NCBI GenBank assembly: GCA_951813075.1
Contig: OX638343.1
Span: forward strand, 2,679,999-2,743,998
Length of the DNA: 64,000 nucleotides
Direction: 5' to 3'
Origin: Arenicellales bacterium
Lineage (GTDB): Bacteria; Pseudomonadota; Gammaproteobacteria; Arenicellales; JAJDZL01
Shown piece by piece: positions 12,118 to 21,209 of the stretch. Both the position numbers and the translations under genes were made by a program. Position 1 is the first letter of the stretch; each line of letters opens with the position of its first letter. Under the pieces are notes generated by a model. That model saw only the letters and a list, made by a program, of their open reading frames with translations. It was not told the origin of the DNA and did no database searches.

Positions 12118-13266
12118 TCATTCTTCACGATCCGGCAGCCTGTAACTGGTACTACGTCCCCCACCGGGGTTTTGAATAAAGATGCTACGTTCCTTTAAAT
12201 CCTGAATATCACGTAATGCTGTATCATTAGAGCATTTAGCCAGCTTGGCGTATTTGGAGGTGTTCATAAAGCCCTCAAAATCATCCTCAAGCATACGGTT
12301 GATGATCAATCGTTGTCGGTCATTAACAGGCGTTTGGTTGATCATATCCCAGAGCTGCGCTTTGAACAGCACATTACCAAGCGTAATTTCCGCATTGCTG
12401 ATAGCCCGGCCAAGACAATCCAAGAACCATGAGAGCCAATCTGTTATATCAGGGGTAGAGCGTTGTTGCGCTTCAAGCTGATCGTAATACTGTTTCCGCT
12501 CAGCTTCGATTTGGGATGATAGGCTGCAAAAACAGTCTGGCGTACCATCGGCACGAGTGAGTGCCATGTCACCAATGGCTCTAGCAATCCGTCCATTGCC
12601 ATCTTCAAACGGGTGGATTGTCACAAACCATAAATGAGCAATTCCCGCTCTGATAACAGGGTCGGTATCATCCTCTTCTGCCAACCACGCAAGAAACACT
12701 TCCATTTCCGTATCTAAGCGCTCCGCAACGGGAGCCTCAAAATGCACCTTTTCTTTACCGATAGGATCGGAAATAACCTGCATAGGGCCAGCCTCAATAG
12801 TACGCCACCCCCCAACGGTGATTTTGTGCATGCCACTGCGGCCTGTCGGAAACAAAGCAGCATGCCAATCAAACAGCCGATCCTTGGTTAATGGCTTGGA
12901 AAACTGTTGCGTGGCATCCAGCATCATCTCAACGATACCTTCAACATCACGGCTTGCCGGAATAAGCCCAGCAATATCAATTCCGAGCCTACAGGCAATA
13001 GATGAGCGCACTTCTTTTGGGTCCAGATTTTCACCCTCAATGGCAGATGATTTGACAACATCATTGGTGAGCGTGCCGAGAGTTGCTTCACGCTTCAGCT
13101 CAAAGCCAAGCCCCTCCATGCGTCCCAGCAAACGGCCTTGACGATGGCGTATATCAGCCAACTTGGATGCAAGGATTTCCGCATCCCATGAAAAATTTGG
13201 CCAGTTTTGATGTTCATGAATCCACATATCAATCACCGCATTATTTAAGGTGATTATAGGTGCCAT
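12118..13266 (-). CDS. Fic family protein with N-terminal DUF4172-type domain and C-terminal winged helix
   Basis: Fic enzymes transfer AMP or another phosphate-linked group from a nucleotide to hydroxyls of target proteins. The catalytic motif HPFEDGNGRIAR is intact. Upstream, VKSSAIEGENL matches the inhibitory (S/T)xxxE(G/N) helix of self-restrained class II Fic proteins. The N-terminal 80 residues (WIHEHQNWPNFSWD) match the domain found in stand-alone Fic proteins. The last 70 residues (SKYAKLAKCSNDTALRDIQDL) look like a winged-helix DNA-binding domain. Its start codon lies inside a cluster of ATTCACCGCA half-sites, suggesting autoregulation. There is no separate antitoxin gene. It lies in a region with other mobile DNA. 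Confidence 0.86.
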   Translation of the reverse strand: MAPIITLNNAVIDMWIHEHQNWPNFSWDAEILASKLADIRHRQGRLLGRMEGLGFELKREATLGTLTNDVVKSSAIEGENLDPKEVRSSIACRLGIDIAGLIPASRDVEGIVEMMLDATQQFSKPLTKDRLFDWHAALFPTGRSGMHKITVGGWRTIEAGPMQVISDPIGKEKVHFEAPVAERLDTEMEVFLAWLAEEDDTDPVIRAGIAHLWFVTIHPFEDGNGRIARAIGDMALTRADGTPDCFCSLSSQIEAERKQYYDQLEAQQRSTPDITDWLSWFLDCLGRAISNAEITLGNVLFKAQLWDMINQTPVNDRQRLIINRMLEDDFEGFMNTSKYAKLAKCSNDTALRDIQDLKERSIFIQNPGGGRSTSYRLPDREE

Positions 13267-13329
13267 TCACCGCAAGGTCAAGATAAATCACCGCATATAG
13301 TGCGGTGATTCTGGAGGTTATTCACCGCA
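13265..13329. promoter_or_regulatory. Repeated operator upstream of fic
   Basis: A perfect inverted repeat has arms AATCACCGCA (13286-13295) and TGCGGTGATT (13301-13310) around TATAG. Two further copies of the half-site, ATTCACCGCA, lie at 13265-13274, over the fic start codon, and at 13320-13329. Four half-sites in 65 bases directly ahead of a gene encoding a probable DNA-binding domain suggest an operator bound by Fic itself or by an unlinked regulator. Confidence 0.65.
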
Positions 13330-13452
13330 TATCATTTTTTGCAATATTCTTTACCATATAGCGGCTTGCAGGATCGGGATGCATTCGACCTCCAACAGGT
13401 TGCAAAGCATCAACCATAAGTTCATGAATTAGAAAACTACGTGCTTACAATG

Positions 13453-14544
13453 TTATGCATGTGTTTTTGACTTTGAGGGATCATAAATTGGCATAGCGAT
13501 AACAGTGGCAGTGGTGTTGATAGTGTTACTTTTTACCTCAAGGGTCGTTCCTTCGGGTATGCTTGGATTAATATGCGCTAATGCCAAAGATTTACCTAAC
13601 CGATGCGAATAGGCAGGGCTGTTGACCATGCCAACCTCTTTACCATTGAAGCTAAGCACTTCTCCACCTTCGACCATGTCAGAATGATTAATATTGAGAC
13701 CAACATTTATGATTTTTTCATTGCCCTTTGCTGCCATAAGAGCTTCTTTACCTCTAAAATCAGATTTAGATTTACTCACTGTAAAACCAAGACCAACTTC
13801 CCAAGGGGTATGATCAGTGGTCATGTCATAACCATAAAACAAGAGACCAGCTTCAATCCGCACTTTATCCAAAGCAGTGAAGGAGCAAGGCATAACACCT
13901 GTTGCGACCAGCTTATCCCAAATATCGCACACGACACTTGCATCCGCAAATACTTCATATCCGCGTTCACCAGAATATCCGGTGCGTGAAATCCGGCAAG
14001 GATGTCCAAACAATCTTGCTTCGATATGATGAAAATATTTCAATGAGGCTAGTTCGACATCACAGTTGACATTCAGCATTTCCAATGCTTGAGGCCCTTG
14101 TACCGACACATCATGTAATTCATCGGTGAATTCAATTTCCACATTCTTACCAGATGCAGAGGCCTCCAGCAAAGCCATTGTGTCGCCAGAACCATGTACA
14201 ATCATCCATTCATCATTTCCATTGTTAGAAACAATTGCATCATCCGCCATCGTGCCTTGTTCCGTTAGAACACTCAGATATGCAGCCTGTCCTGGCGCAA
14301 TTTTGTGCATATCGCGTGTTGTAAGATGTTCCAGTACTGCTTGAGCGTCGTTGCCTCGAACAAATATTTTCTTAAGCGGAGACATGTCAAACATGCCAAC
14401 ACGCTCTCGTATAGCATCATGTTCGTCATTTGGATCAGTATTGTAACTCCATGCGGTCCCCATACCATTCCAGTCCTCAAGGCTAGATCCAAGTGCGGTG
14501 TGACGCGATGTAAGTGCTGATGTTCTGCTAAGTTCTTCGGTCAT
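13453..14544 (-). CDS. GcvT-like aminomethyltransferase family protein (folate-dependent)
   Basis: GcvT-fold protein of 363 residues that should move a one-carbon group to tetrahydrofolate in the cytosol. Family features are FDMSPLKKIFVRGNDA near residue 51, SRTGYSGERGYEVF in the middle and LDKVRIEAGLLFYGYD, where the Asp/Glu region contacts folate. It lacks a companion lipoyl H protein. It is 12 bases downstream of an MttB-family gene on the same strand, a pairing known for demethylation of methylated amines. A good ribosome-binding site (AAAGGAA) precedes the ATG. The sequence is markedly more A/T-rich than the adjacent mttB gene. It is not clearly DmdA, whose motifs I could not match. Confidence 0.78.
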   Translation of the reverse strand: MTEELSRTSALTSRHTALGSSLEDWNGMGTAWSYNTDPNDEHDAIRERVGMFDMSPLKKIFVRGNDAQAVLEHLTTRDMHKIAPGQAAYLSVLTEQGTMADDAIVSNNGNDEWMIVHGSGDTMALLEASASGKNVEIEFTDELHDVSVQGPQALEMLNVNCDVELASLKYFHHIEARLFGHPCRISRTGYSGERGYEVFADASVVCDIWDKLVATGVMPCSFTALDKVRIEAGLLFYGYDMTTDHTPWEVGLGFTVSKSKSDFRGKEALMAAKGNEKIINVGLNINHSDMVEGGEVLSFNGKEVGMVNSPAYSHRLGKSLALAHINPSIPEGTTLEVKSNTINTTATVIAMPIYDPSKSKTHA

Positions 14545-14556
14545 GGATGTTCCTTT

Positions 14557-16089
14557 CTAGTACCATTCGTCCGGCATCTGGGCTTTGCGCTCGGCTACAA
14601 AGTCCTCAAGCGATGCTTGGATGCCAGGTTTCATTTCGGGTTGTTGATAGTCGTTCAGCATCTGATGCCACCGCGCGGTGGCGCGCTGATCAGCGGTCAG
14701 TGCACCGTTTTCGGACCAGGTCTCAAACGGTCCGGCGTCAGAAATCTGTGGTTCAAAATTCGCCGTCGTGTAGTGGCGCAGGGTGTGACTGGTCGACAGG
14801 AAATTCTCGCCCGGACCCGTCTCATAGTAGGCATCACGGCCAAAGGCCTCGTCATCGGTATCGAAACCCCGCAGAAGCTTCAGCATCGCACCGCAATGGT
14901 CGAGATCCATGATGAACTTCTCATAAGACATCACAAGTCCGCCTTCGAGCCAGCCTGCTGCATGCCAGACCTGATGGGCTCCGGACAAAAGTGTGGACCA
15001 CATCGCGCCGGTACTGTCCTGCATGGCTTGCCCGTCTGGTGCGTTGGACGCGGTGATCTGCCCCCCGCCAGAACGCATTGGCACGCCAAGCCTTCGGCCC
15101 AGTTGCGAAAGCGCCATGGTGATCATGTTCGCCTCGGGCGATCCAAAGGCCAGCGCGCCCGTGCGCAGGTTCATGCTGGAGTGGAAAGAACCAAACACCA
15201 CCGGACAGCCAGGGCACACCAGCTGTGCCAGCGCGATGCCAACCATGGCTTCAGCCAACGTCTGCGCCGCCACCGCAGCCGGGGAAAGTGGCCCCATGCC
15301 ACCTGCAAAGATCGCAGGAGAGACACAGACACATTGGCCCGCCTCTGCATAGATGCGCAGGGCAGACGACATGGTGTCATCATAGATTAGCGGCGAGTTG
15401 ACGTTTATATTGGCCTGCATCACCGCAAAGCGATCCATGACCTCACCAAAGACGAGGCGCGCTATATCGATACTGTCGCGCGCTCGCTCGGGTGCCGTGA
15501 CAGAGCCCATGAAGGGCTTGGTCGAGAGCGTCAGATGCGCCAGCATCATGTCGAGATGGCGCTTGTTCACCGGGATATCCGTCGGCTCGACCACCGTGCC
15601 GCCGGAATGATGCAAGGCAGGCGCAAGATAGGCCAGCTTCACGAAATTGCGGAAATCCTCTAGCGTCGCATAGCGCCGACCGTTTGCCTGATCGCTGACA
15701 AAGGGAGAGCCATATCCCGGCATCAGCACAACATTTTTGCCGCCAAGCGTTACGGTCTTGGCCGGGTCGCGGGCATATAGTTGAAATTCGCTTGGGGCCG
15801 TGGCGCACAGCGCGCGGACGTGACCCGGTTCAAACCTTACACGTTCACCGTCAACCCGCGCGCCCGCCTGGGCGAACAGATCCAGTGCCGTTTGGTCCCC
15901 GCGGAACTTGACGCCGATATTGCTCAGAATCCAATCGGCCTGATCTTCGATCCGGGCCAGCGCCGCGTCATTTAGCAGATCATATGCAGGTATCTTGCGA
16001 CCCGTGAACGGCTTGCTTTCCGAGGGCGCGTTATGACGGGACAGACGACCCCTGCGCGCGCTGCTGCGGCGACCCTGAGGTGCTGACAT
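14557..16089 (-). CDS. MttB family methyltransferase, non-pyrrolysine type
   Basis: Member of the trimethylamine methyltransferase (MttB) superfamily, which demethylates trimethylated or betaine-like amines in the cytosol. It is about 510 residues with no internal TAG codon, so it belongs to the pyrrolysine-free branch that includes glycine-betaine-type enzymes. Recognisable stretches include VLMPGYGSPF, LAHLTLSTKPFMGSV, NVNSPLIYDD and the late TGPGENFLSTSHTLRHY. I chose the ATG at 16089 (MSAPQGRRSSARRGRL) over an upstream TTG. The usual corrinoid protein (MttC) is not adjacent; a GcvT-like gene follows instead, so methyl transfer may go directly to folate (inference). The gene is clearly richer in G+C than the chromosome around it, pointing to transfer, probably from an alphaproteobacterium. 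Confidence 0.85.
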   Translation of the reverse strand: MSAPQGRRSSARRGRLSRHNAPSESKPFTGRKIPAYDLLNDAALARIEDQADWILSNIGVKFRGDQTALDLFAQAGARVDGERVRFEPGHVRALCATAPSEFQLYARDPAKTVTLGGKNVVLMPGYGSPFVSDQANGRRYATLEDFRNFVKLAYLAPALHHSGGTVVEPTDIPVNKRHLDMMLAHLTLSTKPFMGSVTAPERARDSIDIARLVFGEVMDRFAVMQANINVNSPLIYDDTMSSALRIYAEAGQCVCVSPAIFAGGMGPLSPAAVAAQTLAEAMVGIALAQLVCPGCPVVFGSFHSSMNLRTGALAFGSPEANMITMALSQLGRRLGVPMRSGGGQITASNAPDGQAMQDSTGAMWSTLLSGAHQVWHAAGWLEGGLVMSYEKFIMDLDHCGAMLKLLRGFDTDDEAFGRDAYYETGPGENFLSTSHTLRHYTTANFEPQISDAGPFETWSENGALTADQRATARWHQMLNDYQQPEMKPGIQASLEDFVAERKAQMPDEWY

Positions 16090-16264
16090 GTCTGCTGTTG
16101 CGTTCAAAGGTTCCAACGCTGAGTCTTTCCTATGTGATTTGCATGCAGGATTTTGCGCAAAAAAATCGGCCTGAAAATCGAAAAGTTCTTTTCATAGCGT
16201 ATAAATAATTTATACGCTATGCCTATGAGTACCCGTTTCCATCATCATGATCTGCTGAGGCTTT

Positions 16265-16976
16265 TGTTGATTTCAATCCAAAATTGACCCACCCCATGGG
16301 CACCATTTATACCCTCAATCCAGCGGTTTCACAACCGCAATTCAGATTCGATCTCATCGTGTTGCGCCGCTCCTGATCACACTGTTTGTTTTGCTTCTGG
16401 CGCGGTCACATCCTGAGCGCCTCGCCGCTGCCCGTCGCGATTGTGAAAGCGCCAGCTGCGGTTGCCGGTTTCGAAGATCTCGCAGTGATGGGTCAACCGG
16501 TCGAGCAGCGCCGAGGTCATCTTCTCGTCGTCGAACACACTGACCCATTCGCCGAAACTCAGGTTGGTGGTGATCACCACCGGCACGTGCTCGTAGAGTT
16601 TGGAGATCAGGTGAAACAGCAACTGGCCGCCGGCCCGGGCGAACGGCAGGTAGCCGAGCTCGTCGAGCACCACGAAGTTGCGCCGCAGCATCTGTTCGGC
16701 CAGTGCGCCGGCGCGTCCGGCGTGCTGTTCGTCCTGCAGCCGGTTGACCAGATCCACCACATTGTAAAACCGTCCTCTGGCGCCGTTTCGGATCCAGGCC
16801 CGGGCCAGCGCCACGGCAAGATGTGTCTTGCCGGTACCGGTGCCGCCGACCAGAACCATGTTGCGCGTCTGATCCAGAAACCCGCGTTGGGACAGCTCCT
16901 CGAAAAGACCCGGTTCGAGTTGTAGGTGCTGATCCAAAAATCCCCAGATGTGCCGATTGAAATTCCCCAGTTGTAA
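16265..16976 (-). mobile_element. Internally deleted IS21-family element
   Basis: One end at 16265-16290 (TTGATTTCAATCCAAAAT followed by TGACCCA) resembles IS21-family termini. The other end at about 16934-16976 carries two tandem terminal-type repeats, each ending in CCCCAG. Between them is only an istB-like gene lacking its N-terminus; istA is absent. The repeats are joined directly to istB codons, so a deletion removed istA and the start of istB. It cannot move without help. Confidence 0.7.
16377..16937 (-). pseudogene. istB: IstB-like transposition helper ATPase, N-terminally truncated
   Basis: AAA+ helper ATPase of IS21-family elements. The Walker A motif [17 protein letters not shown], Walker [11 protein letters not shown] and sensor region [12 protein letters not shown] are intact. 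The C-terminal [15 protein letters not shown] is typical. Intact IstB has about 60 further residues before the ATPase core; here the frame runs into terminal repeats of the element. About 187 codons remain. The G+C-rich composition differs from the host. It is probably inactive, as IstA is absent. Confidence 0.82.
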
Positions 16977-16994
16977 GCATAGTTTTTCTCCTGT

Positions 16995-17288
16995 TTATTT
17001 GGGGGTGAAGGGTCCAAGTTTTGCAGCTACACCTGCGACCAAGAGCGCCAGCACACCAATGGTGATCCAGCGCACAACGGTTTGCAGGAAGGTGCGTTGC
17101 ATGGTTTTGATTGAGCCTGCTAAATCACGCAGGGTGCGGATGTCGTTGGCAGCCTCTTCATCTGCCAAACCCACTTCCTTCAGAGCTTTTCTGGCCCCTC
17201 GGCAGGCGGCTTGTTCCAGCAGAGACTCAAATTCTGTACGCGGCAGGCACACCATATCGTCCTGCCGCTGATGGTTATCAGCGGTCAT
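16995..17288 (-). CDS. Small phage membrane protein, DUF6127-like
   Basis: A 97-residue protein starting at an ATG with a good ribosome-binding site (AGGAAGAG, six bases upstream). It has CLPRTEFESLLEQAACRGARKALKEVG, then NDIRTLRDLAGSIK, and one C-terminal membrane helix (WITIGVLALLVAGVAAKLG). This layout matches small proteins of alphaproteobacterial phages assigned to DUF6127; their function is unknown, possibly lysis-related. The upstream tail-protein frame reads into it without a stop, so the two could also be made as a fusion. Confidence 0.6.
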   Translation of the reverse strand: MTADNHQRQDDMVCLPRTEFESLLEQAACRGARKALKEVGLADEEAANDIRTLRDLAGSIKTMQRTFLQTVVRWITIGVLALLVAGVAAKLGPFTPK

Positions 17289-17969
17289 GATTACTCTTCC
17301 TGTTTTTAGGGGTGATTGGTCGGCGGTATGTACGACCGGATTTTCAGCAACGGCACTGATTTCAACCAGCTCGCCGCGAGGCCGAACCGCCGTTACGCGA
17401 GCCAGCGTGCTCCATTTCTCACCAGCACCAAAGGCAATGTGCGTGCGTTCCTGCAGCTCTCCGGTGTAGGGCGTGAAGTCCAGTTCATCCTGCAAAACCA
17501 CCTGACTGGGTGTTTCACCGGGTAGGGCAAGCCATGGACCAGAAACACTGCCATCGGTTTTACGCAGACTGATAAAGTGATCCCCAAGCTCCTGAGACCA
17601 TTCCAATGGCTCCGATAAGCTCAGAACATTGTCATCAACTGCTATGACTTCGGCACCTTGACCCCAGTTTGGCATATCATGGGCGATAGCGATCAGATCA
17701 CCGTAAGTGGGGATCAAACCTTCCAGCTCTGTTTGAAAAGTCACCAAGCGCCTGCGATAGCGATTGGCGGCGGCCATATATTTGCCTTCGCAGATAGCTT
17801 GGGCTTTTTCAGTGCAGCCAAACAATCGCACCCGGGCGGGTTGATCGCTGGTGCTGTCTGGCAGGCTGACGGTTTCTTCTGCCGTTTGCCATGTCTCTTT
17901 TGAGAAATACTCCACCGTGACGCTATCTGCCGTATCATCACTTGCCCGCAAATACTGGGCTTCCCACGG
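17289..17969 (-). pseudogene. C-terminal fragment of a phage tail-tip (host specificity, J-like) protein
   Basis: The frame opens just after a stop at 17970-17972 with EAQYLRASDDTADSVTVEYF and continues through RYRRRLVTFQTELEGLIPTY and GDLIAIAHDMPNWGQGAEV. This is the late part of large J-like/TipJ tail proteins of phages and gene transfer agents in Alphaproteobacteria. Most of the gene (normally over 1000 codons) is missing. The break lies about 40 bases from the 3' end of tRNA-Ser(GGA), a common phage integration target. The frame runs straight into the next small gene, so its own stop is lost or shifted. It marks a decayed prophage or imported phage segment. Confidence 0.7.
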
Positions 17970-18007
17970 CTATGCCATTTTCGGCATATGAAAGTTCGTT
18001 TTAGGTT

Positions 18008-18100
<93 letters not shown>

Positions 18101-18293
18101 GATAATTGAAAGCAAGAATCAGTTCTGTCGATTGACGCCAGTTTAATGTGATGATATTCAACTGACTCGGCAAATTATAGCCTGTTGATTAGGTAGTCGG
18201 TATGCGTTGAACAGAGGACCGAGTTGGATTAAAAGAGAAAAGCAATCGACGAAAAAATTTCAGTTCAGGTATTGAATTGAAGAGTAGATTGAT

Positions 18294-19049
18294 TCAACCG
18301 ACGAACTCACGCAAGCGTTCATGAGTTTCAGGGTCTAAAAACCCCTTGACCGTTGCAGCAGTTTCCAATTTCATTGCGTATTCAAGCGCATCGGCGTTGA
18401 CCTGGTTTAGGACTTTCTTTAAATCTGTAACGGCATCGCGCGAAATCGAAGCGATACGTTCCGCCGCCTGGTGTGCCGTTTCGTAGACTGAATCTTCGGA
18501 AACTACTTTCCAGGCGAGCCCCATTTCCAGCGCCTCGAATGCGTCGAAAACCTCGCCCAGTAACATCAAATCCTTGGTTTTTACAAGTCCTATCATCTTC
18601 GGCAATAAATAGGTGGCACCACCGGTTGGAAACATCCCCCATTTGAGTTCTGGGAAAAAACAACGTGTGTTGTCGGCGAATACTGCAAGATCACAGTTGA
18701 TCGCCCACTCCAAGCCTCCACCGACTGCCCAACCATGGATTGCCCCTATGACGATCTTTTCTCCGAGTACGATCCGACGTGTAATGTCCTGGATCGATTC
18801 GATAAATTCGAACGCTTCTTGCTCACTTCGAGCTTGGCTTTCGAAATCTTTCAGGTCATCGCCCGAGCAAAAAGCGCGCCCAGAACCACGCAATACAATT
18901 GCGCCGATGTTCGGGTCAGCATTTGCATTGTCTAGTGCTTGGCAAAGTGCTTCGAGCATTTCAGAATTCATAGCGTTCAATCGGTCTGGACGATTCAAAG
19001 TGAGTGTTTGGACATTGTTTTCTGTAGACGAAAGTACTGTATTGCTCAT
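18294..19049 (-). CDS. Enoyl-CoA hydratase/isomerase family protein
   Basis: Crotonase-fold protein of 251 residues acting on CoA thioesters. The oxyanion-hole segments are visible as SGRAFCSGDDLKDF (about 55-70) and AIHGWAVGGGLEWAI (about 105-118). The residues corresponding to the hydratase glutamates are FFPELKWGMFP and the region after it, with only one of the two usual Glu evident, so the reaction could be hydration, isomerisation or another crotonase chemistry. It lies 6 bases downstream of a PaaK-like ligase and is probably co-transcribed, which suggests degradation of an aromatic or other carboxylic acid through CoA esters. Confidence 0.8.
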   Translation of the reverse strand: MSNTVLSSTENNVQTLTLNRPDRLNAMNSEMLEALCQALDNANADPNIGAIVLRGSGRAFCSGDDLKDFESQARSEQEAFEFIESIQDITRRIVLGEKIVIGAIHGWAVGGGLEWAINCDLAVFADNTRCFFPELKWGMFPTGGATYLLPKMIGLVKTKDLMLLGEVFDAFEALEMGLAWKVVSEDSVYETAHQAAERIASISRDAVTDLKKVLNQVNADALEYAMKLETAATVKGFLDPETHERLREFVG

Positions 19050-19055
19050 TTTTAT

Positions 19056-20366
19056 TTACTCTCTGATAATTCGTTTTGTCTTGCCCTCAGTTCGGGGAAA
19101 TGATCGTGCCGGAAACAGTTTGACTTGTGCGGAGGCACGGACCGTTTGTTTGATCTCGTTTTCGATTCTCTCTTGCAAATCAGCAGTTGCAGAATCCTGA
19201 GTCTGGAGTTCAGCCTCAACAAAGATTCGATCATAGGGTCCAGCACCCTGTAAACGGACACGAAATTCGCCCGATAGTTCAGAAAAGCCATTGATTACAC
19301 CGCGTACCGCAGTCGGGTAGACATTGACGCCTCGGACAACGATCATATCGTCACTACGTCCGAGTACCCGAAATCGCGGTGTGGTACGCCCACATTTACA
19401 TAAGTCTGTACCGGTTATTGTCACCATGTCGTTTGTTCGGAAACGAACTAACGGCTGTGCTTCACGTTTTAGATGTGTGAGTACAAGTTCACCAGTCTCA
19501 CCCTCTTCAAATGGAACAATCGAAGTGGTATTCGGACAGATCAGTTCCGCAAAAAGAACGTCATGCCCCAGAAAGTGCAGGTCATTGCTTTGCTCGCATT
19601 GCCCGGCAAAATTACTGAACACGTCTGCCATCCCGTAGTTTGAGTTTCTGACCGCATAACCCCACGTACTTTCAAGCTTGTTTCGAAAGCTCTCGCTGTC
19701 GAGTCCAGCCTCACCTCCGAATATGCCAATTTTCAATCCCAAATCTCTAGGATTCAAGTCCTCAAAATGATCAGATATTGTTTGCTCTAAAACCGCAGGA
19801 TAAGATGGTGTCGAGTGAATGGCGTCAATATTGAGGTCCAGAATTGTCGCAATCAGGTGTCGGCTGTCACCTACTCCAAAAGGAATTACGGTCGCGCCAG
19901 CTGCTTCCAGCGACAAGTGATCCGTTACACCACCCATCCACATCTGATAGTTCAAACAATGCACGATCGTGTCTTTTGGTTTCAGTCCAGCGGCCCGGAA
20001 ACATCTTGCGCCAATTTGCGCGGTTTGTACGGCATCGGCTCGGGTTAGAGCAGCATTCATTGCCTGTCCTGTAGTACCTGACGTACGGTGCAAACGCACA
20101 ACACTTTCTTGATTCACTGCAAGATAGTCACCAAATGGCGGGTGAGCAGCTTGGGACTCTCGCAACATCGACTTGTTGCACAATGGTAGATTCGGAAGTT
20201 CTTCAAGTCTTTGTGGAATTCGTATACCCGTCCACAGACGTTGAAAGAAAGAAGAATGACTCAAGACGTATTCCCGTTGCGTTTGCCATCGTCTCTGTCT
20301 TAGTCGAGCGACTTCAACCGCAGGTAGAAATTCTTCGGTACCTAGATCGATTGAATCCAATTTCAT
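19056..20366 (-). CDS. Phenylacetate-CoA ligase (PaaK) family adenylate-forming enzyme
   Basis: AMP-forming acyl-CoA ligase of 436 residues that should activate an aromatic or other carboxylate with ATP and CoA. The phosphate-binding loop is LHRTSGTTGQAM. Other family features are NSNYGMADVF in the middle, CKCGRTTPRFRVLGRSDDM near the end with paired cysteines, and VNVYPTAVRGVI in the C-terminal domain. Its ATG overlaps the stop of a short upstream frame (ATGA), and an enoyl-CoA hydratase follows. No other paa genes are present, so phenylacetate itself is not established as substrate. Confidence 0.83.
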   Translation of the reverse strand: MKLDSIDLGTEEFLPAVEVARLRQRRWQTQREYVLSHSSFFQRLWTGIRIPQRLEELPNLPLCNKSMLRESQAAHPPFGDYLAVNQESVVRLHRTSGTTGQAMNAALTRADAVQTAQIGARCFRAAGLKPKDTIVHCLNYQMWMGGVTDHLSLEAAGATVIPFGVGDSRHLIATILDLNIDAIHSTPSYPAVLEQTISDHFEDLNPRDLGLKIGIFGGEAGLDSESFRNKLESTWGYAVRNSNYGMADVFSNFAGQCEQSNDLHFLGHDVLFAELICPNTTSIVPFEEGETGELVLTHLKREAQPLVRFRTNDMVTITGTDLCKCGRTTPRFRVLGRSDDMIVVRGVNVYPTAVRGVINGFSELSGEFRVRLQGAGPYDRIFVEAELQTQDSATADLQERIENEIKQTVRASAQVKLFPARSFPRTEGKTKRIIRE

Positions 20367-20828
20367 GCTTCTGCACCTGATCGGATTCGGGAATTAATGA
20401 TAGAGTTCAACCTTCTACGAGTATCTGTTAATTGATTCGAAAGAAACTTCCATGCTGATCGTTGCGGGCAACGTGTTACTTCATCAATTGATGAGATGGT
20501 CGAAGTCAACTCAGTCATGATATCCAAATTCTCCACTACGTTAACTGCATTGTCATCCTGAGCGCAAATACCAGAGCTTGTCCATCTTTTCCATGACCCA
20601 GTCGGGTAATATGAATGGTCAGAGGAATATCCGAATCCAAGATCTGGTAGCAACCGGAGGCCTCTGGAAGGGTCTCCATCCAGGCATGGGTGTCGCATTA
20701 ACCGGGTGCGTACCATCCGAGAGTTCATGGTGAGCGTAATCTTCGTCCCGACGACGCTTCGCACTATTTGGTCTGGTCAACTGCAAGCAAACGCTGAAAC
20801 GTAAGGCTACATACGCGTGTTTTGTCAA
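20363..20828 (-). pseudogene. Possible decayed gene upstream of the PaaK-like ligase, not recognised
   Basis: Protein-like segments occur in different minus-strand frames. DYAHHELSDGTHPVNATPMP is followed in another frame by ILDSDIPLTIHITRLGHG. A third frame has DDNAVNVVENLDIMTELTST and ends RIRSGAEA, with its stop overlapping the ligase start codon (ATGA). The overlap suggests it was once translated with the ligase. Frame changes suggest a frameshifted relic. I cannot name a family. It could also be non-coding. Confidence 0.3.
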
Positions 20829-21078
20829 TTAATGTTGCTGCGATACCAAACCTGACGTTTTGTATCTCACTCGCCGAATGTCTAGGTTGCTTGATATAGC
20901 TTATAAAATGACGCTGTTTCGAGTGCCTTGAGCACGACAGCGCTCCGGCGAATTCGGCAAATGACTCTCGATAACCCTCCGGAGCCAATGTTTTTGTAAA
21001 ACCTTTTTTTTCAAATGGTTTTTTTCTGTTTAAACCTTGAGCTTGAACATGCTCCAATACTTCAACCACCACCGTAAT

Positions 21079-21203
21079 AGCAATACGTGTGTTGCTTTTT
21101 ATGCTTGTTGCGAGAAATGGCCTGATAGCAATATATATGTTGCTTTTAGTGAAAAAAGAAAGTAATATGTTTCTTTGAACAATAAAGCAACTTATGTGTT
21201 TAC
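21079..21203 (+). promoter_or_regulatory. hipBA promoter with repeated palindromic operators
   Basis: Two 18-base palindromes AGCAA-N8-TTGCT lie at 21079-21096 and 21127-21144, their starts 48 bases apart. Degenerate copies occur at 21161-21176 and 21186-21203. A promoter overlaps them: -35 TTGCTT (21140-21145), 17-base spacer, -10 TAATAT (21163-21168). This fits the known pattern of HipB or HipA-HipB complexes binding several operators to repress their own operon. Confidence 0.65.
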
Positions 21204-21209
21204 ATAGAG

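Noticed and set aside
11985..12180. Forward frame of about 60 protein-like codons ending near 12180
   Set aside because: No recognisable family or clear start, and it overlaps the 3' end of the well-supported fic gene in antisense.
14617..15390. Long forward open frame opposite the mttB-like gene
   Set aside because: A by-product of the G+C-rich codon pattern of the opposite gene; no family resemblance.
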